64,000 nucleotides of DNA from Chryseobacterium sp. 36-9 (GTDB lineage: Bacteria; Bacteroidota; Bacteroidia; Flavobacteriales; Weeksellaceae), in contig MKVE01000015.1 of NCBI GenBank assembly GCA_001898785.1, forward strand, positions 222,475 to 286,474. Reading direction: 5' to 3'. The notes beneath the pieces are model-generated. The model did no database searches. It saw only the letters and a program-made list of their open reading frames with translations, and was not told the origin of the DNA. The translations under genes were made by a program, and so were the position numbers. Shown piece by piece: positions 1 to 8,694 of the stretch; within the stretch, counting starts at the first letter, position 1, and each line of letters begins with the position of its first letter.

Positions 1-198
1 TATCATTAGTTAACAGTTCTACTACTAATTATTATTACTACTAAGATCTAAAAGCATAGGTAATACAATCTGATTCTTTTTTTGAATATTCAGGATTGAC
101 TATGATTCTGAACCCGCCGCGATTGCAAATCGGTTGAAGCTCCTAAAAAATTATAGTTTATGTGAAAGTAATTGGCGTACAACGAGTACTTTTGTATA
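1..198. other. Leading non-coding stretch
   Basis: I see no convincing gene here. A short near-palindrome CGATTGCAAATCG lies at 120-132 in a locally GC-richer patch, of the sort found in dispersed palindromic repeats of Bacteroidota; a single short copy cannot establish this. The rest is AT-rich and should hold the promoter of the MFS gene, but no clear TAnnTTTG box stands out. Confidence 0.4.
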
Positions 199-1434
199 AT
201 GATTTCTTTTACACCACTTCGCGTTTTAAAAAATATAGAATTCCGCCATCTCCTGACAGGAAGATTCTTCCTTATCATCGCTTTCAGGATGCTCGCAACC
301 TTGCTAGGTTGGTGGGTTTATCAGTTGACAAAGGACCCGTTTTCTATTGGATTAATTGGACTTTCGGAAGTGATTCCTGCGGTTTCATGCGCACTGTATG
401 CCGGTCATATCATTGACATGAACGAGAAGAAAAAACTGCTATTGATTTGTAATTATGCCTATGTGGTTCTGATAAGTTTGCTATTGATTCCGGCTTTTTT
501 TGGACACAGGATGCATTTTACGGGACACGAGATTACTTATTTTATTTATGCGGTCATTTTTTTTACGGGAATTTCGCGTTCGTTTCTCGGTCCATTAGTT
601 CCAAGTATGATTCCGAGAATTGTGAAGCAGGAAAATCTGCCTTATGCTGTAACGCTGAACCAGGCAACCTTCTTAATTGCTTCGGTTTCCGGTCACGCTT
701 TAGGTGGTTTTCTGATTGCGCTGATTACAATAAAATGGACACTAGTGGTAATTATTGGCAGTATGTTTTTAGCTTCTTTGTTTTTTTGGACTTTACACCA
801 ACAGCAATCTGAAAATAAAAATAAGGATGTGAAAGTTTTCGAAAGTATGAAGGAAGGATTAACTTACATTTATAAAACAAAAGAGATCTTCGGCGCTCAG
901 ATGCTGGATATGTTCGCGGTCCTTTTTGGTGGTGCAGTTGCGATGATTCCGGTTTTTGCAAGCGATATTCTGAAGGTGGGCTCAGAAGGTTTCGGACTTT
1001 TGAATGCGGCTTCTGATATTGGTTCGATGTTGATTATTATTACCTTGTCATTAGTTCCATTGAAGAAAAACCAAGGAAAAATTTTGCTTTGTGTAGCAAC
1101 TGGATTTGGACTGTGTATTATAGGATTTGGATTGTCGAAAATGTATTGGCTGTCATTTGGATTCTTAGTTTTAAGTGGGATGTTGGACGGCATAAGTGTT
1201 GTGATTCGTGGAACGATTGTTCAGTTGAAAACACCAGAAGAAATCCGCGGTAGAGTTCTGAGCGTTAACTCGATTTTCATTATGTCAAGTAATGAACTGG
1301 GGCAGTTTGAAAGTGGATTGACTGCCAAATTAATGGGTGTTGTACGTTCTGTCGTTTTTGGTGGGACGATGACGGTTTTAACAGCTTTGTTCATTGGCAC
1401 AACTTCTAAGAAGCTGAGGAATATGGAATATTAA
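199..1434 (+). CDS. MFS transporter (EntS-like MFS_3 family)
   Basis: The 411-residue protein is almost entirely hydrophobic, with about 12 predicted membrane helices, and fits the major facilitator superfamily, MFS_3/EntS-like branch, whose members export siderophores or drugs by proton antiport in the inner membrane. The first half has the typical loop with acidic and basic residues (DMNEKKKLLL) between helices 2 and 3, and the central cytosolic loop (HQQQSENKNKDVKVFESMKE) divides two six-helix halves. The open frame extends to a TTG at 172, but the ATG at 199 is preferred because it begins right before the first amphipathic segment. The substrate cannot be read from sequence. It converges on glmM. 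A role in siderophore export is possible given the nearby feo genes, but that is only inference. Confidence 0.8.
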   Translation: MISFTPLRVLKNIEFRHLLTGRFFLIIAFRMLATLLGWWVYQLTKDPFSIGLIGLSEVIPAVSCALYAGHIIDMNEKKKLLLICNYAYVVLISLLLIPAFFGHRMHFTGHEITYFIYAVIFFTGISRSFLGPLVPSMIPRIVKQENLPYAVTLNQATFLIASVSGHALGGFLIALITIKWTLVVIIGSMFLASLFFWTLHQQQSENKNKDVKVFESMKEGLTYIYKTKEIFGAQMLDMFAVLFGGAVAMIPVFASDILKVGSEGFGLLNAASDIGSMLIIITLSLVPLKKNQGKILLCVATGFGLCIIGFGLSKMYWLSFGFLVLSGMLDGISVVIRGTIVQLKTPEEIRGRVLSVNSIFIMSSNELGQFESGLTAKLMGVVRSVVFGGTMTVLTALFIGTTSKKLRNMEY

Positions 1435-1534
1435 GCAGATTTTGCCAAAATTGAAGTCTGCAAAATACAAAAACAAGTCTGTTTGAAACCAAATACAAAG
1501 TGCGGAATCCTAAAAACAAGCGTGATTGTAACTA

Positions 1535-1560
1535 ATAAAAAAAGAAGCAAATTTTGCTTC
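1535..1560 (-). terminator. Intrinsic terminator of glmM
   Basis: On the minus strand a hairpin with 6-bp arms (GAAGCA/TGCTTC, 1544-1560) is followed by a run of seven T (plus-strand A run, 1537-1543). It lies 9 bases beyond the glmM stop codon. The stem is short but the position and U-tract are typical. Confidence 0.6.
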
Positions 1561-1568
1561 CTTCAATT

Positions 1569-2951
1569 TTATATCAAACTTTTGATTTTCGCAATCATAT
1601 CATCGCCCAATTTATCCGCTTCTTCCTGCGAAAAAGCTTCGGTATAAATCCTGATAATCGGTTCTGTATTAGATTTTCTCAAGTGAACCCAATTTTCAGC
1701 AAAATCAATTTTCACACCGTCAACAGTAGAGATTTCTTCATTTTTAAATTCATTCTGAACTTTCACCAGCAAAGCATCAACATCAATTTCAGGCGTTAAT
1801 TCGATTTTCTTTTTGCCCATAAAATAAGCCGGATAACCTGCTCTCAGTTCAGAAACCGTTTTATTTTCTTTTGCTAAATGAGTCAAGAATAATGCAACAC
1901 CAACCAAAGAATCTCTTCCATAATGCAAATCAGGATAGATAATACCACCATTTCCTTCGCCCCCGATTACAGCATTTTTCTCTTTCATCAGGTTAACCAC
2001 ATTCACTTCACCGACAGCGCTTGCAAAATATTCTGAATCCAGATTTTTAGCAACATCTCTCAAGGCACGGCTTGAAGAAAGATTGGAAATAGCAGCCCCT
2101 TTTTTATTTTTCAAAAGATAATCTGCAACAGCAACCAGAGTGTATTCTTCGCCAAACATTTCGCCTTTTTCATCGATCAAAGCCAGTCTGTCAACATCCG
2201 GATCCACAACGATTCCCATATCTGCACCTTCTTTTTTTACCAGTTCGCAGATGTCACCGAGATGTTCTTTTAAAGGTTCGGGATTATGAGGAAAATGGCC
2301 GGTCGGTTCACAATATAATTTCACAACTTCGACGCCTAATTTTTCCAAAAGTGGTGGAATAGAAATTCCTCCAGTAGAATTAACCGCATCCAAAACCACT
2401 TTGAATTTCTTAGCTTTTATCGCTTCAACATCTACCGTTGGTAATTCCAAAATCTTCTGAATATGAATATCAAAACCATCTTCTCTGGTTTCATATTTTC
2501 CCAGATCATCCACCTCCGCATAATTGAAGTCTTCATTTTCTGCCAAAGCCAAAACTTCTGCGCCGTTTTCTCCACTGATGAATTCTCCTTTGTCATTCAA
2601 CAATTTCAGGGCGTTCCATTGTTTTGGATTGTGAGAAGCCGTCAGGATGATTCCACCGTCAGCTTTCAGTTCAGGAACCATAACTTCAACAGTTGGCGTT
2701 GTAGAAAGTCCCAAATCAACCACATTGATCCCAAGACCTTGCAAAGTGGCAGTAACCAAAGAAGAAACCATTTGTCCGGAGATTCTCGCGTCTCTTCCGA
2801 TAACTAAGGTTAAATCTTTTTTATTTTTATTATTCTGAAGCCAGGTTCCGAATGCTGAAGCAAATTTTACCACATCAAGCGGCGTCAGGTTATCGTTGAC
2901 TTTTCCGCCAATAGTTCCGCGGATCCCGGAGATTGATTTTATTAATGACAT
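1569..2951 (-). CDS. glmM: Phosphoglucosamine mutase GlmM
   Basis: The protein interconverts glucosamine-6-phosphate and glucosamine-1-phosphate, the cytosolic step leading to UDP-GlcNAc for peptidoglycan and lipid A. The 460 residues show all four alpha-D-phosphohexomutase elements: the phosphoserine loop TASHNP (Ser106), the metal loop DPDVDR (Asp250, Asp252, Asp254), the sugar-specificity loop GEGNGG (331-336) and a C-terminal phosphate-binding loop SNTEP followed by RIYTEA. Length is normal for the family. Bacteroidota enzymes of this type are usually called GlmM, but phosphomannomutase activity cannot be excluded from sequence. It is monocistronic, with its own promoter box and terminator. 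Confidence 0.88.
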   Translation of the reverse strand: MSLIKSISGIRGTIGGKVNDNLTPLDVVKFASAFGTWLQNNKNKKDLTLVIGRDARISGQMVSSLVTATLQGLGINVVDLGLSTTPTVEVMVPELKADGGIILTASHNPKQWNALKLLNDKGEFISGENGAEVLALAENEDFNYAEVDDLGKYETREDGFDIHIQKILELPTVDVEAIKAKKFKVVLDAVNSTGGISIPPLLEKLGVEVVKLYCEPTGHFPHNPEPLKEHLGDICELVKKEGADMGIVVDPDVDRLALIDEKGEMFGEEYTLVAVADYLLKNKKGAAISNLSSSRALRDVAKNLDSEYFASAVGEVNVVNLMKEKNAVIGGEGNGGIIYPDLHYGRDSLVGVALFLTHLAKENKTVSELRAGYPAYFMGKKKIELTPEIDVDALLVKVQNEFKNEEISTVDGVKIDFAENWVHLRKSNTEPIIRIYTEAFSQEEADKLGDDMIAKIKSLI

Positions 2952-2971
2952 TTTCTAATTTTAAGGTTTGG

Positions 2972-2979
2972 CAAAAATA
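2972..2979 (-). promoter_or_regulatory. Bacteroidota -7 promoter box of glmM
   Basis: The minus strand reads TATTTTTG, an exact match to the Bacteroidota -7 consensus TAnnTTTG, about 20 bases upstream of the glmM ATG. The -33 position has TTTT where TTTG is expected. Confidence 0.5.
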
Positions 2980-3034
2980 CAATAATCTGACATTTGCTAA
3001 AAAATAAAGTGTCCGATATGAACACTTTTTAATT

Positions 3035-3178
3035 TTAAGAACAGCCACAATCCGGACCGCAGTTTTTTCCTTTGTTTTTTTTAGAAAATGTTTTTGAGAA
3101 TTTTCGGACAATAGCATAGATGGCGGCTAAAACAATGACGCCCACGATAACATATTGTATGATTAACGAATTGTCCAT
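3035..3178 (-). CDS. FeoB-associated Cys-rich membrane protein
   Basis: This 47-residue gene encodes a single N-terminal membrane helix (about residues 6-24), a basic Lys-rich linker and a Cys-rich tail (CGPDCGCS). That is the layout of the FeoB-associated Cys-rich membrane protein family, a small partner encoded beside feoB in many bacteria; its biochemical role is not settled, with metal handling or stabilising the FeoB complex being the usual proposals. It starts 7 bases after the feoB stop codon, so it is the third gene of the feoA-feoB operon. A longer open frame on the same strand here is a frame shadow. Confidence 0.85.
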   Translation of the reverse strand: MDNSLIIQYVIVGVIVLAAIYAIVRKFSKTFSKKNKGKNCGPDCGCS

Positions 3179-3185
3179 GTATAAT

Positions 3186-5216
3186 TTACTTTAAAATCTG
3201 ATAAACAATCAAAGCTGAAAAGTATGCCAAAAATGTCATTGAGACAGTTTGTAACATTGTCCATTTCAAGCTTCTCGTTTCCCTATAAACAACTGCAATA
3301 GTTGAGATACACTGCATTGCAAAAGCATAGAAAATCAAAATCGAAACACCAGTCGCAAAGCTGAAGACTTTCTCGCCGTTTGGATGAACGTCTAGTCTCA
3401 TTTTCTCGATCAATTTTCCTTCAGGCGCTTCATCGTCCAAACTGTAAAGTGTGGATAATGTTCCAACAAAAACCTCTCTAGCCGCAAAACTGGTCAGGAT
3501 TCCGATTCCCATTTTCCAGTCGTAACCGAGTGGTGCAATGGCAGGTTCCATCGTTCTTCCGATTCTTCCCAGATAAGAATGGTCCAATGAAGAATTGGTT
3601 GCTAGGATTTCATTTTTATGTTGTGGCGGACCAAAATAACTCAAAGCCCAAAGAATAATACTGACGGTGAAAATCACTTTTCCAGCTCCGGAAATAAACT
3701 CCCAGACTTTTCCTAATACCAGTTTGAAATCATAACCAAACAACGGCATTTTGTAAGTCGGTAAATCCATTACCAGGAAACTCTTGATTTTGGTTTTGAT
3801 GAAACTTTTCAATATAAATGACGATAACAAAGCCATTAGAAAACCCAACAGATACATTATCATTAAGGCAATTGCTCTGTATTTGATACCATAAAAATTC
3901 TCGTCAGGAATAATTAATCCGATGATAATACTATAAATAGGAAGTCTTGCAGAACACGTCATAAAAGGCGTTACAAGAATTGTAATCAATCTTTCCTTAA
4001 CGTTTTCGATGTTTCTTGTGGACATTATCGCAGGAATCGCACAAGCTGTCCCGGACACTAATGGAACAATACTTTTTCCATTCAGTCCAAAAGGTCTCAG
4101 CATCCTGTCCATCAAGAAAACGACTCTCGCCATATATCCCGAATCTTCTAACAAATAAAGGAAATACAAAAGGATTCCAATCTGCGGTGCAAAAACCAAA
4201 ATCCCGCCAATTCCCGGAATAATTCCACTGGAAACCAAAGAATTGACCGGCCCTTCCGGAAGATGATCCGCTGAAAAAGCTGATAGCCAGGTGAAAAAAT
4301 CTTCAATCCAGGTCATAGGATATTCTGCAAGGAAGAAAACGCTTTGGAAAATCAATAATAAAATCAATAAAAAAATCAGATATCCCCAAACTTTATGAAC
4401 TAGAATCTTGTCTAATTTTTCTGTCAGTAATTCCTTTAACTGTGGTTTTTTCTCAGTGATTTCAGAGGTGATTTTATCAATATTCTGATAGCGTCTTACC
4501 GTTTCGGTAATCTGCAAACGTTTTGGAACACTGCATTTGGTGTCTTCCTGAGTAATGATTTCGTGGATGTTTTCAATCTTTCCGAGATAAGTATCTGCGG
4601 CTAAAAGTGTCCAGATCTTGTAAAGATTCTTTTCTGACGTATTTGATGAAACCTTGTAAACCAAAGCTTTTTGCTCCAAAGGAATTTCGAAGGAATTAGT
4701 CTCCGCAATTTTGAATTCATTATTAAAAACCGCCTCCCGAACTGTTTCTATTCCGACATTATTTTTAGCGTTGGTTTCAAAAACTGGAATGTTCAGAATC
4801 TCTGAAAGCTTGGAAATATCAATTTTAATTCCTCGTTTTTCGGCCTCATCCACTTGATTGACTACCAAAACCGCGGGAATTCCCAAATCCTGAATCTGCT
4901 GAAAAAGAAGCAGACTTCTTCTCATATGAATCGCATCAGCAATGTAAACAACTCCGGAATAATCTTCCTGAATCAGATAACGTGAAAATATAGCTTCATC
5001 TTCGGAAGTTGGGTAGATGCTGTAAGAACCAGGCAAATCTATAACCTCGATTTCCTCGTTTTTGTAAATATAATTTCCGGAATGGCTGGCCACTGTAACC
5101 CCGGCATAATTACCTGTTTTTTGCTTTCTGTTGCAAAGAACATTGAAAAGTGTGGATTTCCCGACATTAGGATTTCCTACCAATAGAATCTGTTTTTGTT
5201 TTTTCTCCTGCATCAT
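3186..5216 (-). CDS. feoB: Ferrous iron transporter FeoB
   Basis: The inner-membrane Fe(II) importer has an N-terminal G-protein domain: G1 GNPNVGKST (residues 14-22), G3 DLPG (60-63) and G4 NQVD (120-123). A helical spacer to about residue 285 is followed by the membrane permease with two gate-like repeats; the conserved SGTACAIPAIM segment and the TSFAAREVFVGTLS segment are both present. At 676 residues it is shorter than the E. coli protein (about 770), as is usual in Bacteroidota. Its ATG overlaps the end of feoA by four bases (ATGA), showing translational coupling. It should take up Fe(II) under low oxygen or iron limitation. Confidence 0.95.
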   Translation of the reverse strand: MMQEKKQKQILLVGNPNVGKSTLFNVLCNRKQKTGNYAGVTVASHSGNYIYKNEEIEVIDLPGSYSIYPTSEDEAIFSRYLIQEDYSGVVYIADAIHMRRSLLLFQQIQDLGIPAVLVVNQVDEAEKRGIKIDISKLSEILNIPVFETNAKNNVGIETVREAVFNNEFKIAETNSFEIPLEQKALVYKVSSNTSEKNLYKIWTLLAADTYLGKIENIHEIITQEDTKCSVPKRLQITETVRRYQNIDKITSEITEKKPQLKELLTEKLDKILVHKVWGYLIFLLILLLIFQSVFFLAEYPMTWIEDFFTWLSAFSADHLPEGPVNSLVSSGIIPGIGGILVFAPQIGILLYFLYLLEDSGYMARVVFLMDRMLRPFGLNGKSIVPLVSGTACAIPAIMSTRNIENVKERLITILVTPFMTCSARLPIYSIIIGLIIPDENFYGIKYRAIALMIMYLLGFLMALLSSFILKSFIKTKIKSFLVMDLPTYKMPLFGYDFKLVLGKVWEFISGAGKVIFTVSIILWALSYFGPPQHKNEILATNSSLDHSYLGRIGRTMEPAIAPLGYDWKMGIGILTSFAAREVFVGTLSTLYSLDDEAPEGKLIEKMRLDVHPNGEKVFSFATGVSILIFYAFAMQCISTIAVVYRETRSLKWTMLQTVSMTFLAYFSALIVYQILK

Positions 5217-5467
5217 TCCGAAACTTCTACCTGAATAAATCTTGCTTCTGCTTCTCTCAGGGCAATTCTGGTTTTGTCCGAACCATATTCTATATAAAGC
5301 GGACCGTTAAAAGGAGCCTGATAAAGAATTCTGAAAGTGGTTTCCGGAAGCAGTCCCATTTCGATGATTTTTGTTGGCATCTGAAGGTTTTCATTATCAT
5401 AACCAAGAATTTTCCCGATTTTGTTTTTCGGAAAACAACAGAGTTTATCGATGTGTTTTGTTTGCAA
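5213..5467 (-). CDS. feoA: Ferrous iron transport protein FeoA
   Basis: This 84-residue cytosolic protein has the SH3-like FeoA fold: the characteristic GLLPET segment after the first strand, and a C-terminal IALREAEARFIQV segment. FeoA supports FeoB-mediated Fe(II) import, probably by binding FeoB's cytosolic part. It is the first gene of the feoA-feoB-small-protein operon. A candidate metal-repressor site lies over its promoter. Confidence 0.9.
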   Translation of the reverse strand: MQTKHIDKLCCFPKNKIGKILGYDNENLQMPTKIIEMGLLPETTFRILYQAPFNGPLYIEYGSDKTRIALREAEARFIQVEVSE

Positions 5468-5486
5468 GACTAAAATTTTTGGACTA

Positions 5487-5516
5487 CAAAGATAGCTTAT
5501 TTTAAATAAATCTAAA
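5487..5516 (-). promoter_or_regulatory. feo promoter with candidate iron-repressor site
   Basis: On the minus strand TATCTTTG (5487-5494) matches the -7 consensus TAnnTTTG exactly. Directly upstream, TTTAGATTTATTTAAA (5501-5516) is an AT-rich imperfect palindrome covering the spacer. It resembles a degenerate DtxR/MntR-type box, differing mostly by transitions. The promoter box is fairly safe; the repressor site is a guess from position and shape. Confidence 0.45.
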
Positions 5517-5531
5517 TAAGATGTTTGTCAT

Positions 5532-5558
5532 AAAAAAACCGGAAACTAATTTCCGGTT
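5532..5558 (-). terminator. Intrinsic terminator of the GLPGLI gene
   Basis: A perfect 9-bp stem (AACCGGAAA/TTTCCGGTT, 5537-5558) with a 4-base loop is followed on the minus strand by a seven-T run (5532-5538), 7 bases after the stop codon of the GLPGLI gene. Confidence 0.8.
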
Positions 5559-5564
5559 TGTTAT

Positions 5565-6464
5565 TTATTTTTTCTTTTTCTCTGTGACCTGAACGACTTC
5601 TATTGGATTGTCATTCGCATTGAAAAAATCTTTTGCGATTTTTTCTTGATTTTTCATCATTTCACCTATTGTGATATCGCTGCCCGGCATTTTCATCGTC
5701 AGCATGTTTTGGGGAACCTGTGCACGCCATTCTGCCATCGGATCTTGCTTGAAAGCAGCATAGGCTTTTTCGAATTTATCCTTAGGGATAATTTTTTTCT
5801 CATTGCTTGTCATGCCGGATTTAGCCTGGATATCTTCTACGTAAGAAAACTCTTTCCAATCCTTCACTGTTTTGTTTCCGGACAACAGCCATGAATAGTT
5901 TTTACCTTCATCCTCAATTTTCACGATTAATCCGGGAAGTCCGTAGAATTTGTAAGGTCCATCCTGAAAAGGTATATCTGTAGAAAACCAGGCTGTCCAT
6001 TTTCTGCCACCGAATTCTGTTGTTGCTTTTTGAGTGTTGTATTCTCCGATCTTTTCTTTGTCAGAAAGGATTTTCCAGTCGAATTTTATATTCTCTTCGT
6101 AAGCGAAAAGGTTTTTGCTTATTCTGTCCACATATTGCTCCTTCATATCAGGATATAGTTTATATATCTTGAAAGCGAATTTTGGCATTTTTATCGTTTT
6201 CGATAAGTCTTTCCAAGTTTTGCTTTTCTGCATTTCTTCCACAGCTATTTTTATGATAGAATCCTGTGCAGTAATTGTGAAATCCTGGTAGATAGATTTG
6301 TCTTTGGTGATATCCAAAGTTGCCATTACCTTATCAATTTTTACTGAATCTTTTTTTGGTTTGAAAGAAAGTTCATAAAAGAAACGATTGGCAGTTTCTT
6401 GTGCAGAAATCATTAATCCTAATAATAGTAAAGGAAGAATGACTAATTTTTTGAGAGATTGCAT
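5565..6464 (-). CDS. GLPGLI family secreted protein
   Basis: The 299-residue protein begins with a signal peptide (about residues 1-21, ending in SAQ) and contains the family-defining motif YGLPGLIVKIEDE (174-186), preceded by WTAWFSTDIPFQDGPYKF. This family (TIGR01200) is confined to Bacteroidota, is exported, has no established biochemical role and often occurs near TonB-dependent receptors. No such receptor is adjacent here. The C-terminal part is rich in Lys and Asp and ends in a KKKK tail. It has its own terminator and lies 55 bases downstream of the DUF2520 gene, so the two may share a transcript. Confidence 0.85.
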   Translation of the reverse strand: MQSLKKLVILPLLLLGLMISAQETANRFFYELSFKPKKDSVKIDKVMATLDITKDKSIYQDFTITAQDSIIKIAVEEMQKSKTWKDLSKTIKMPKFAFKIYKLYPDMKEQYVDRISKNLFAYEENIKFDWKILSDKEKIGEYNTQKATTEFGGRKWTAWFSTDIPFQDGPYKFYGLPGLIVKIEDEGKNYSWLLSGNKTVKDWKEFSYVEDIQAKSGMTSNEKKIIPKDKFEKAYAAFKQDPMAEWRAQVPQNMLTMKMPGSDITIGEMMKNQEKIAKDFFNANDNPIEVVQVTEKKKK

Positions 6465-6519
6465 GTTTTTTATTTTTCTGTTTTCAATTAATTAGTGCAG
6501 GATTCTCAGAAATGTTACA

Positions 6520-7272
6520 TTATTTGTTGTACATTTTTTTTATAGACTCATTCATCAGCTGATATATTTTCAAATGTTCTTCATCAGTAATCAGATCTTC
6601 ATGAAGTTTCAGAATCCTCTCGTCTCCTCTTACGGCCGGTCCTGTCTGGGCAGATTTTGGTTCCAGATGATGGATTTTTTCTACAGTCTCATCAATCAAA
6701 GGGATGAAATATTCGAAAGGTAAATCCTGGGAATCCGAAATTTCCTTCGCCCTCGCAAACAGATGGTTCACGAAATTGCAGGCAAAAACGGCGGTCAGAT
6801 GAATGTATTTTCTCTTTTCGTAATCCGAGGTTTCCACATTTTCAGAAATAATTGAAGCGAGTTCAAATAGTGATTTTTCATCAATTTGATTTTCGGCCTC
6901 AATAAAAAACGGGATTTTGGAGTAAGCCAGATTCTTGGTTTTAGAAAAAGTCTGCAAAGGATAAAAACTTGCTTTTCTGTAATTGCCTTTCAGGATTTCC
7001 ATAGGAAGTGAACCGGAAGTATGAGCTACCAATGCATTTTCATTTTTAATCAATTCAGAAACGTTTTCAACTGCAGAATCGGAAACTGCAATAATATATA
7101 GTTCAGCATCTTCCAATTGATTCGTTGAAAAAGGAATGTTGAATTCAGTCGAAATTTTTGATAATTCAGCTTCATTCCTTCCAAATATTTGATGAATGTC
7201 AATATGATTTTGTTTAAAAGCTTTCACAAGATGGTAAGCGACATTTCCAGAGCCGATGATAACAGTTTTCAT
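6520..7272 (-). CDS. Rossmann-like / DUF2520 domain protein
   Basis: The 250-residue cytosolic protein has an N-terminal NAD(P)-type Rossmann fold (VIIGSGNVAYHLVKAF, residues 4-19) and a helical DUF2520 domain with the conserved AVFACNFVNHLF and QTGPAVRGD segments, plus HTSGS and YPLQTFS in the linker strand region. The architecture resembles F420-dependent NADP oxidoreductase or ketopantoate-reductase-like enzymes; the substrate is unknown. The open frame extends 10 codons upstream to 7302, but the start at 7272 gives the usual MKTVIIGSGN beginning. Flavobacteria commonly place it beside a Maf-like or HAD phosphatase gene, which is not the case here. Confidence 0.8.
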   Translation of the reverse strand: MKTVIIGSGNVAYHLVKAFKQNHIDIHQIFGRNEAELSKISTEFNIPFSTNQLEDAELYIIAVSDSAVENVSELIKNENALVAHTSGSLPMEILKGNYRKASFYPLQTFSKTKNLAYSKIPFFIEAENQIDEKSLFELASIISENVETSDYEKRKYIHLTAVFACNFVNHLFARAKEISDSQDLPFEYFIPLIDETVEKIHHLEPKSAQTGPAVRGDERILKLHEDLITDEEHLKIYQLMNESIKKMYNK

Positions 7273-7294
7273 ACAACAAAGATAATTTTTATAT

Positions 7295-7405
7295 AACCAC
7301 AAAGTTCACAAAGCTTGGCACAAAGAATATTTATTTTAAGCGGAATAATTATTGATTAATTGTGAACTTGGTGCAAAAACCTTGAGTCTTTGTGTTAAAC
7401 TAAAA
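7295..7405. repeat. Dispersed AACCACAAAG-type repeat
   Basis: The gap between two divergent genes holds an imperfect inverted-repeat element. Its left end reads AACCACAAAGTTCACAAAG and its right half contains TTGTGAACTTGG and TCTTTGTG. Related ends occur at 42964-43052 and 50501-50642. It looks like a small non-coding dispersed element. Confidence 0.55.
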
Positions 7406-7425
7406 ATAAAATTCAAAAAAAAATT

Positions 7426-7433
7426 TAACTTTG
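7426..7433 (+). promoter_or_regulatory. -7 promoter box of the sigma-factor operon
   Basis: TAACTTTG matches TAnnTTTG exactly and lies 36 bases before the sigma-factor ATG. No good -33 TTTG is seen at the right distance. Confidence 0.45.
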
Positions 7434-7469
7434 GTCTTATTTTTTAATCAAAAACTACGAAACATCTGA

Positions 7470-8027
7470 ATGAAGCTCAAGGATGAGGAGATTTTAAAAC
7501 TTTTATTGGCCTCACAAACGCTGGAAAAAGGTCTGCGTGCCATGATGGATGCCTATCAGAGCCGGCTTTATTGGCATATCAGGCGACTGATTGTGGACCA
7601 TGACCTCGCTCAGGATGTTTTGCAGGATACATTTATCAAGGCGTATCAGAACATTCACCAGTTCAAGAGTGATAGCAAATTATACACTTGGCTCTACAGA
7701 ATTGCAACCAACGAATCTTTGCAGCAGCTCAATAAAATGAACCGGATGAAAAAGACCGATGAAGATGCAGAATACCATATGCAGAATCTGGTTGCTGATA
7801 ATGCCGGGAAAGATGCGGAGGAAATTCAGATTCTGTTGCAAAAAGCAATTCAGACATTGCCGGAGAAACAGAAGCTTGTGTTCAATATGCGGTATTATGA
7901 TGATTTGCCTTATGAGGAGATTTCCAAGATATTAGATATGTCGGTCGGGACACTGAAAACGAATTATCATTATGCCAAAGATAAAGTAGAACAATACATT
8001 AAGGATAATTACTCTGAAGAGTTTTAG
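7470..8027 (+). CDS. ECF-type RNA polymerase sigma factor
   Basis: The 185-residue protein has sigma-70 region 2 (about residues 25-90, with HDLAQDVLQDTFIKAYQNI followed by LYTWLYRIATNES) and region 4.2 (about 130-180, with TLPEKQKLVFNMRYYDDLPY then EEISKILDMSVGTLKTNYHYA). It lacks regions 1 and 3, so it is an extracytoplasmic-function sigma factor. It heads a three-gene unit with a single-pass membrane protein and a secreted CpxP-like protein, which suggests envelope-stress control. The membrane protein 70 bases downstream would be the natural anti-sigma factor. Confidence 0.92.
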   Translation: MKLKDEEILKLLLASQTLEKGLRAMMDAYQSRLYWHIRRLIVDHDLAQDVLQDTFIKAYQNIHQFKSDSKLYTWLYRIATNESLQQLNKMNRMKKTDEDAEYHMQNLVADNAGKDAEEIQILLQKAIQTLPEKQKLVFNMRYYDDLPYEEISKILDMSVGTLKTNYHYAKDKVEQYIKDNYSEEF

Positions 8028-8097
8028 AAAAATAAGAGAATAGTTATGAAATGTCATCGACATTCCATTCCACAAATGAAAAATTAAATAAGAAGAA

Positions 8098-8676
8098 ATG
8101 AAAATTGATATAGAAAAACTGAACAGAAAAACACCTTACCCGGAACCTTCGGATGAGTTTTTTAAGATGATTCAGTCTCAAGTAATTTCGAAAATAACGG
8201 AGGAAAAAAAGCCTGTTGTTCAGAAAGAAACAAAAGTCTTTTCTCTTAATTTCAAATGGGTGGCTGCAGCTGCAGTTGTTCTGATTGGAGGAATTACAGC
8301 TTTTCTAGGACTTAATGATAATCCGGAGATGCAGATGGCTCAGCAAAAGCCAATTGTTGACAGCATTTACGAAATCCATTCTACAGAACAACAATCAGTT
8401 AGTTCAATGGCTGATAATAATGCTGTTCCAAACCAGATTCAAACGGTAGAACATAAAGAGCATTTTAAACAGAATCCGTCTATTGCAAATCTATCCAGAC
8501 CTCAAAAGCATAGAAACAGCAGTTTTGACAATACCGACACACAGGATTATGCCGCTGAAACAAAAATAAAGCCTGAAGCGGAAGTGGAAAAAGTTCTTGC
8601 AGCTTTCACGCCAGACCAGATAAAAGATATTGACAGAAACAGCGAACAGGATGTTTACCTGGACCTTTATAATTAA
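8098..8676 (+). CDS. Single-pass membrane protein, putative anti-sigma factor
   Basis: I do not recognise a named family. The 192-residue protein has a cytosolic N-terminal region of about 55 residues, one membrane helix (about residues 58-76, WVAAAAVVLIGGITAFLGL) and a low-complexity periplasmic tail rich in Gln, Asn and Ser. This N-in, C-out layout and the position immediately after an ECF sigma gene match an anti-sigma factor, but the zinc-binding HxxxCxxC motif of ZAS domains is absent. The C-terminal end (FTPDQIKDIDRNSEQDVYLD) is the most structured part of the tail. Confidence 0.6.
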   Translation: MKIDIEKLNRKTPYPEPSDEFFKMIQSQVISKITEEKKPVVQKETKVFSLNFKWVAAAAVVLIGGITAFLGLNDNPEMQMAQQKPIVDSIYEIHSTEQQSVSSMADNNAVPNQIQTVEHKEHFKQNPSIANLSRPQKHRNSSFDNTDTQDYAAETKIKPEAEVEKVLAAFTPDQIKDIDRNSEQDVYLDLYN

Positions 8677-8694
8677 TAACAAAAACAGAGAGAA

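Noticed and set aside
172-198. TTG start for the MFS gene
   Set aside because: An in-frame ATG at 199 gives a better start; the extra residues are not protein-like for this family.
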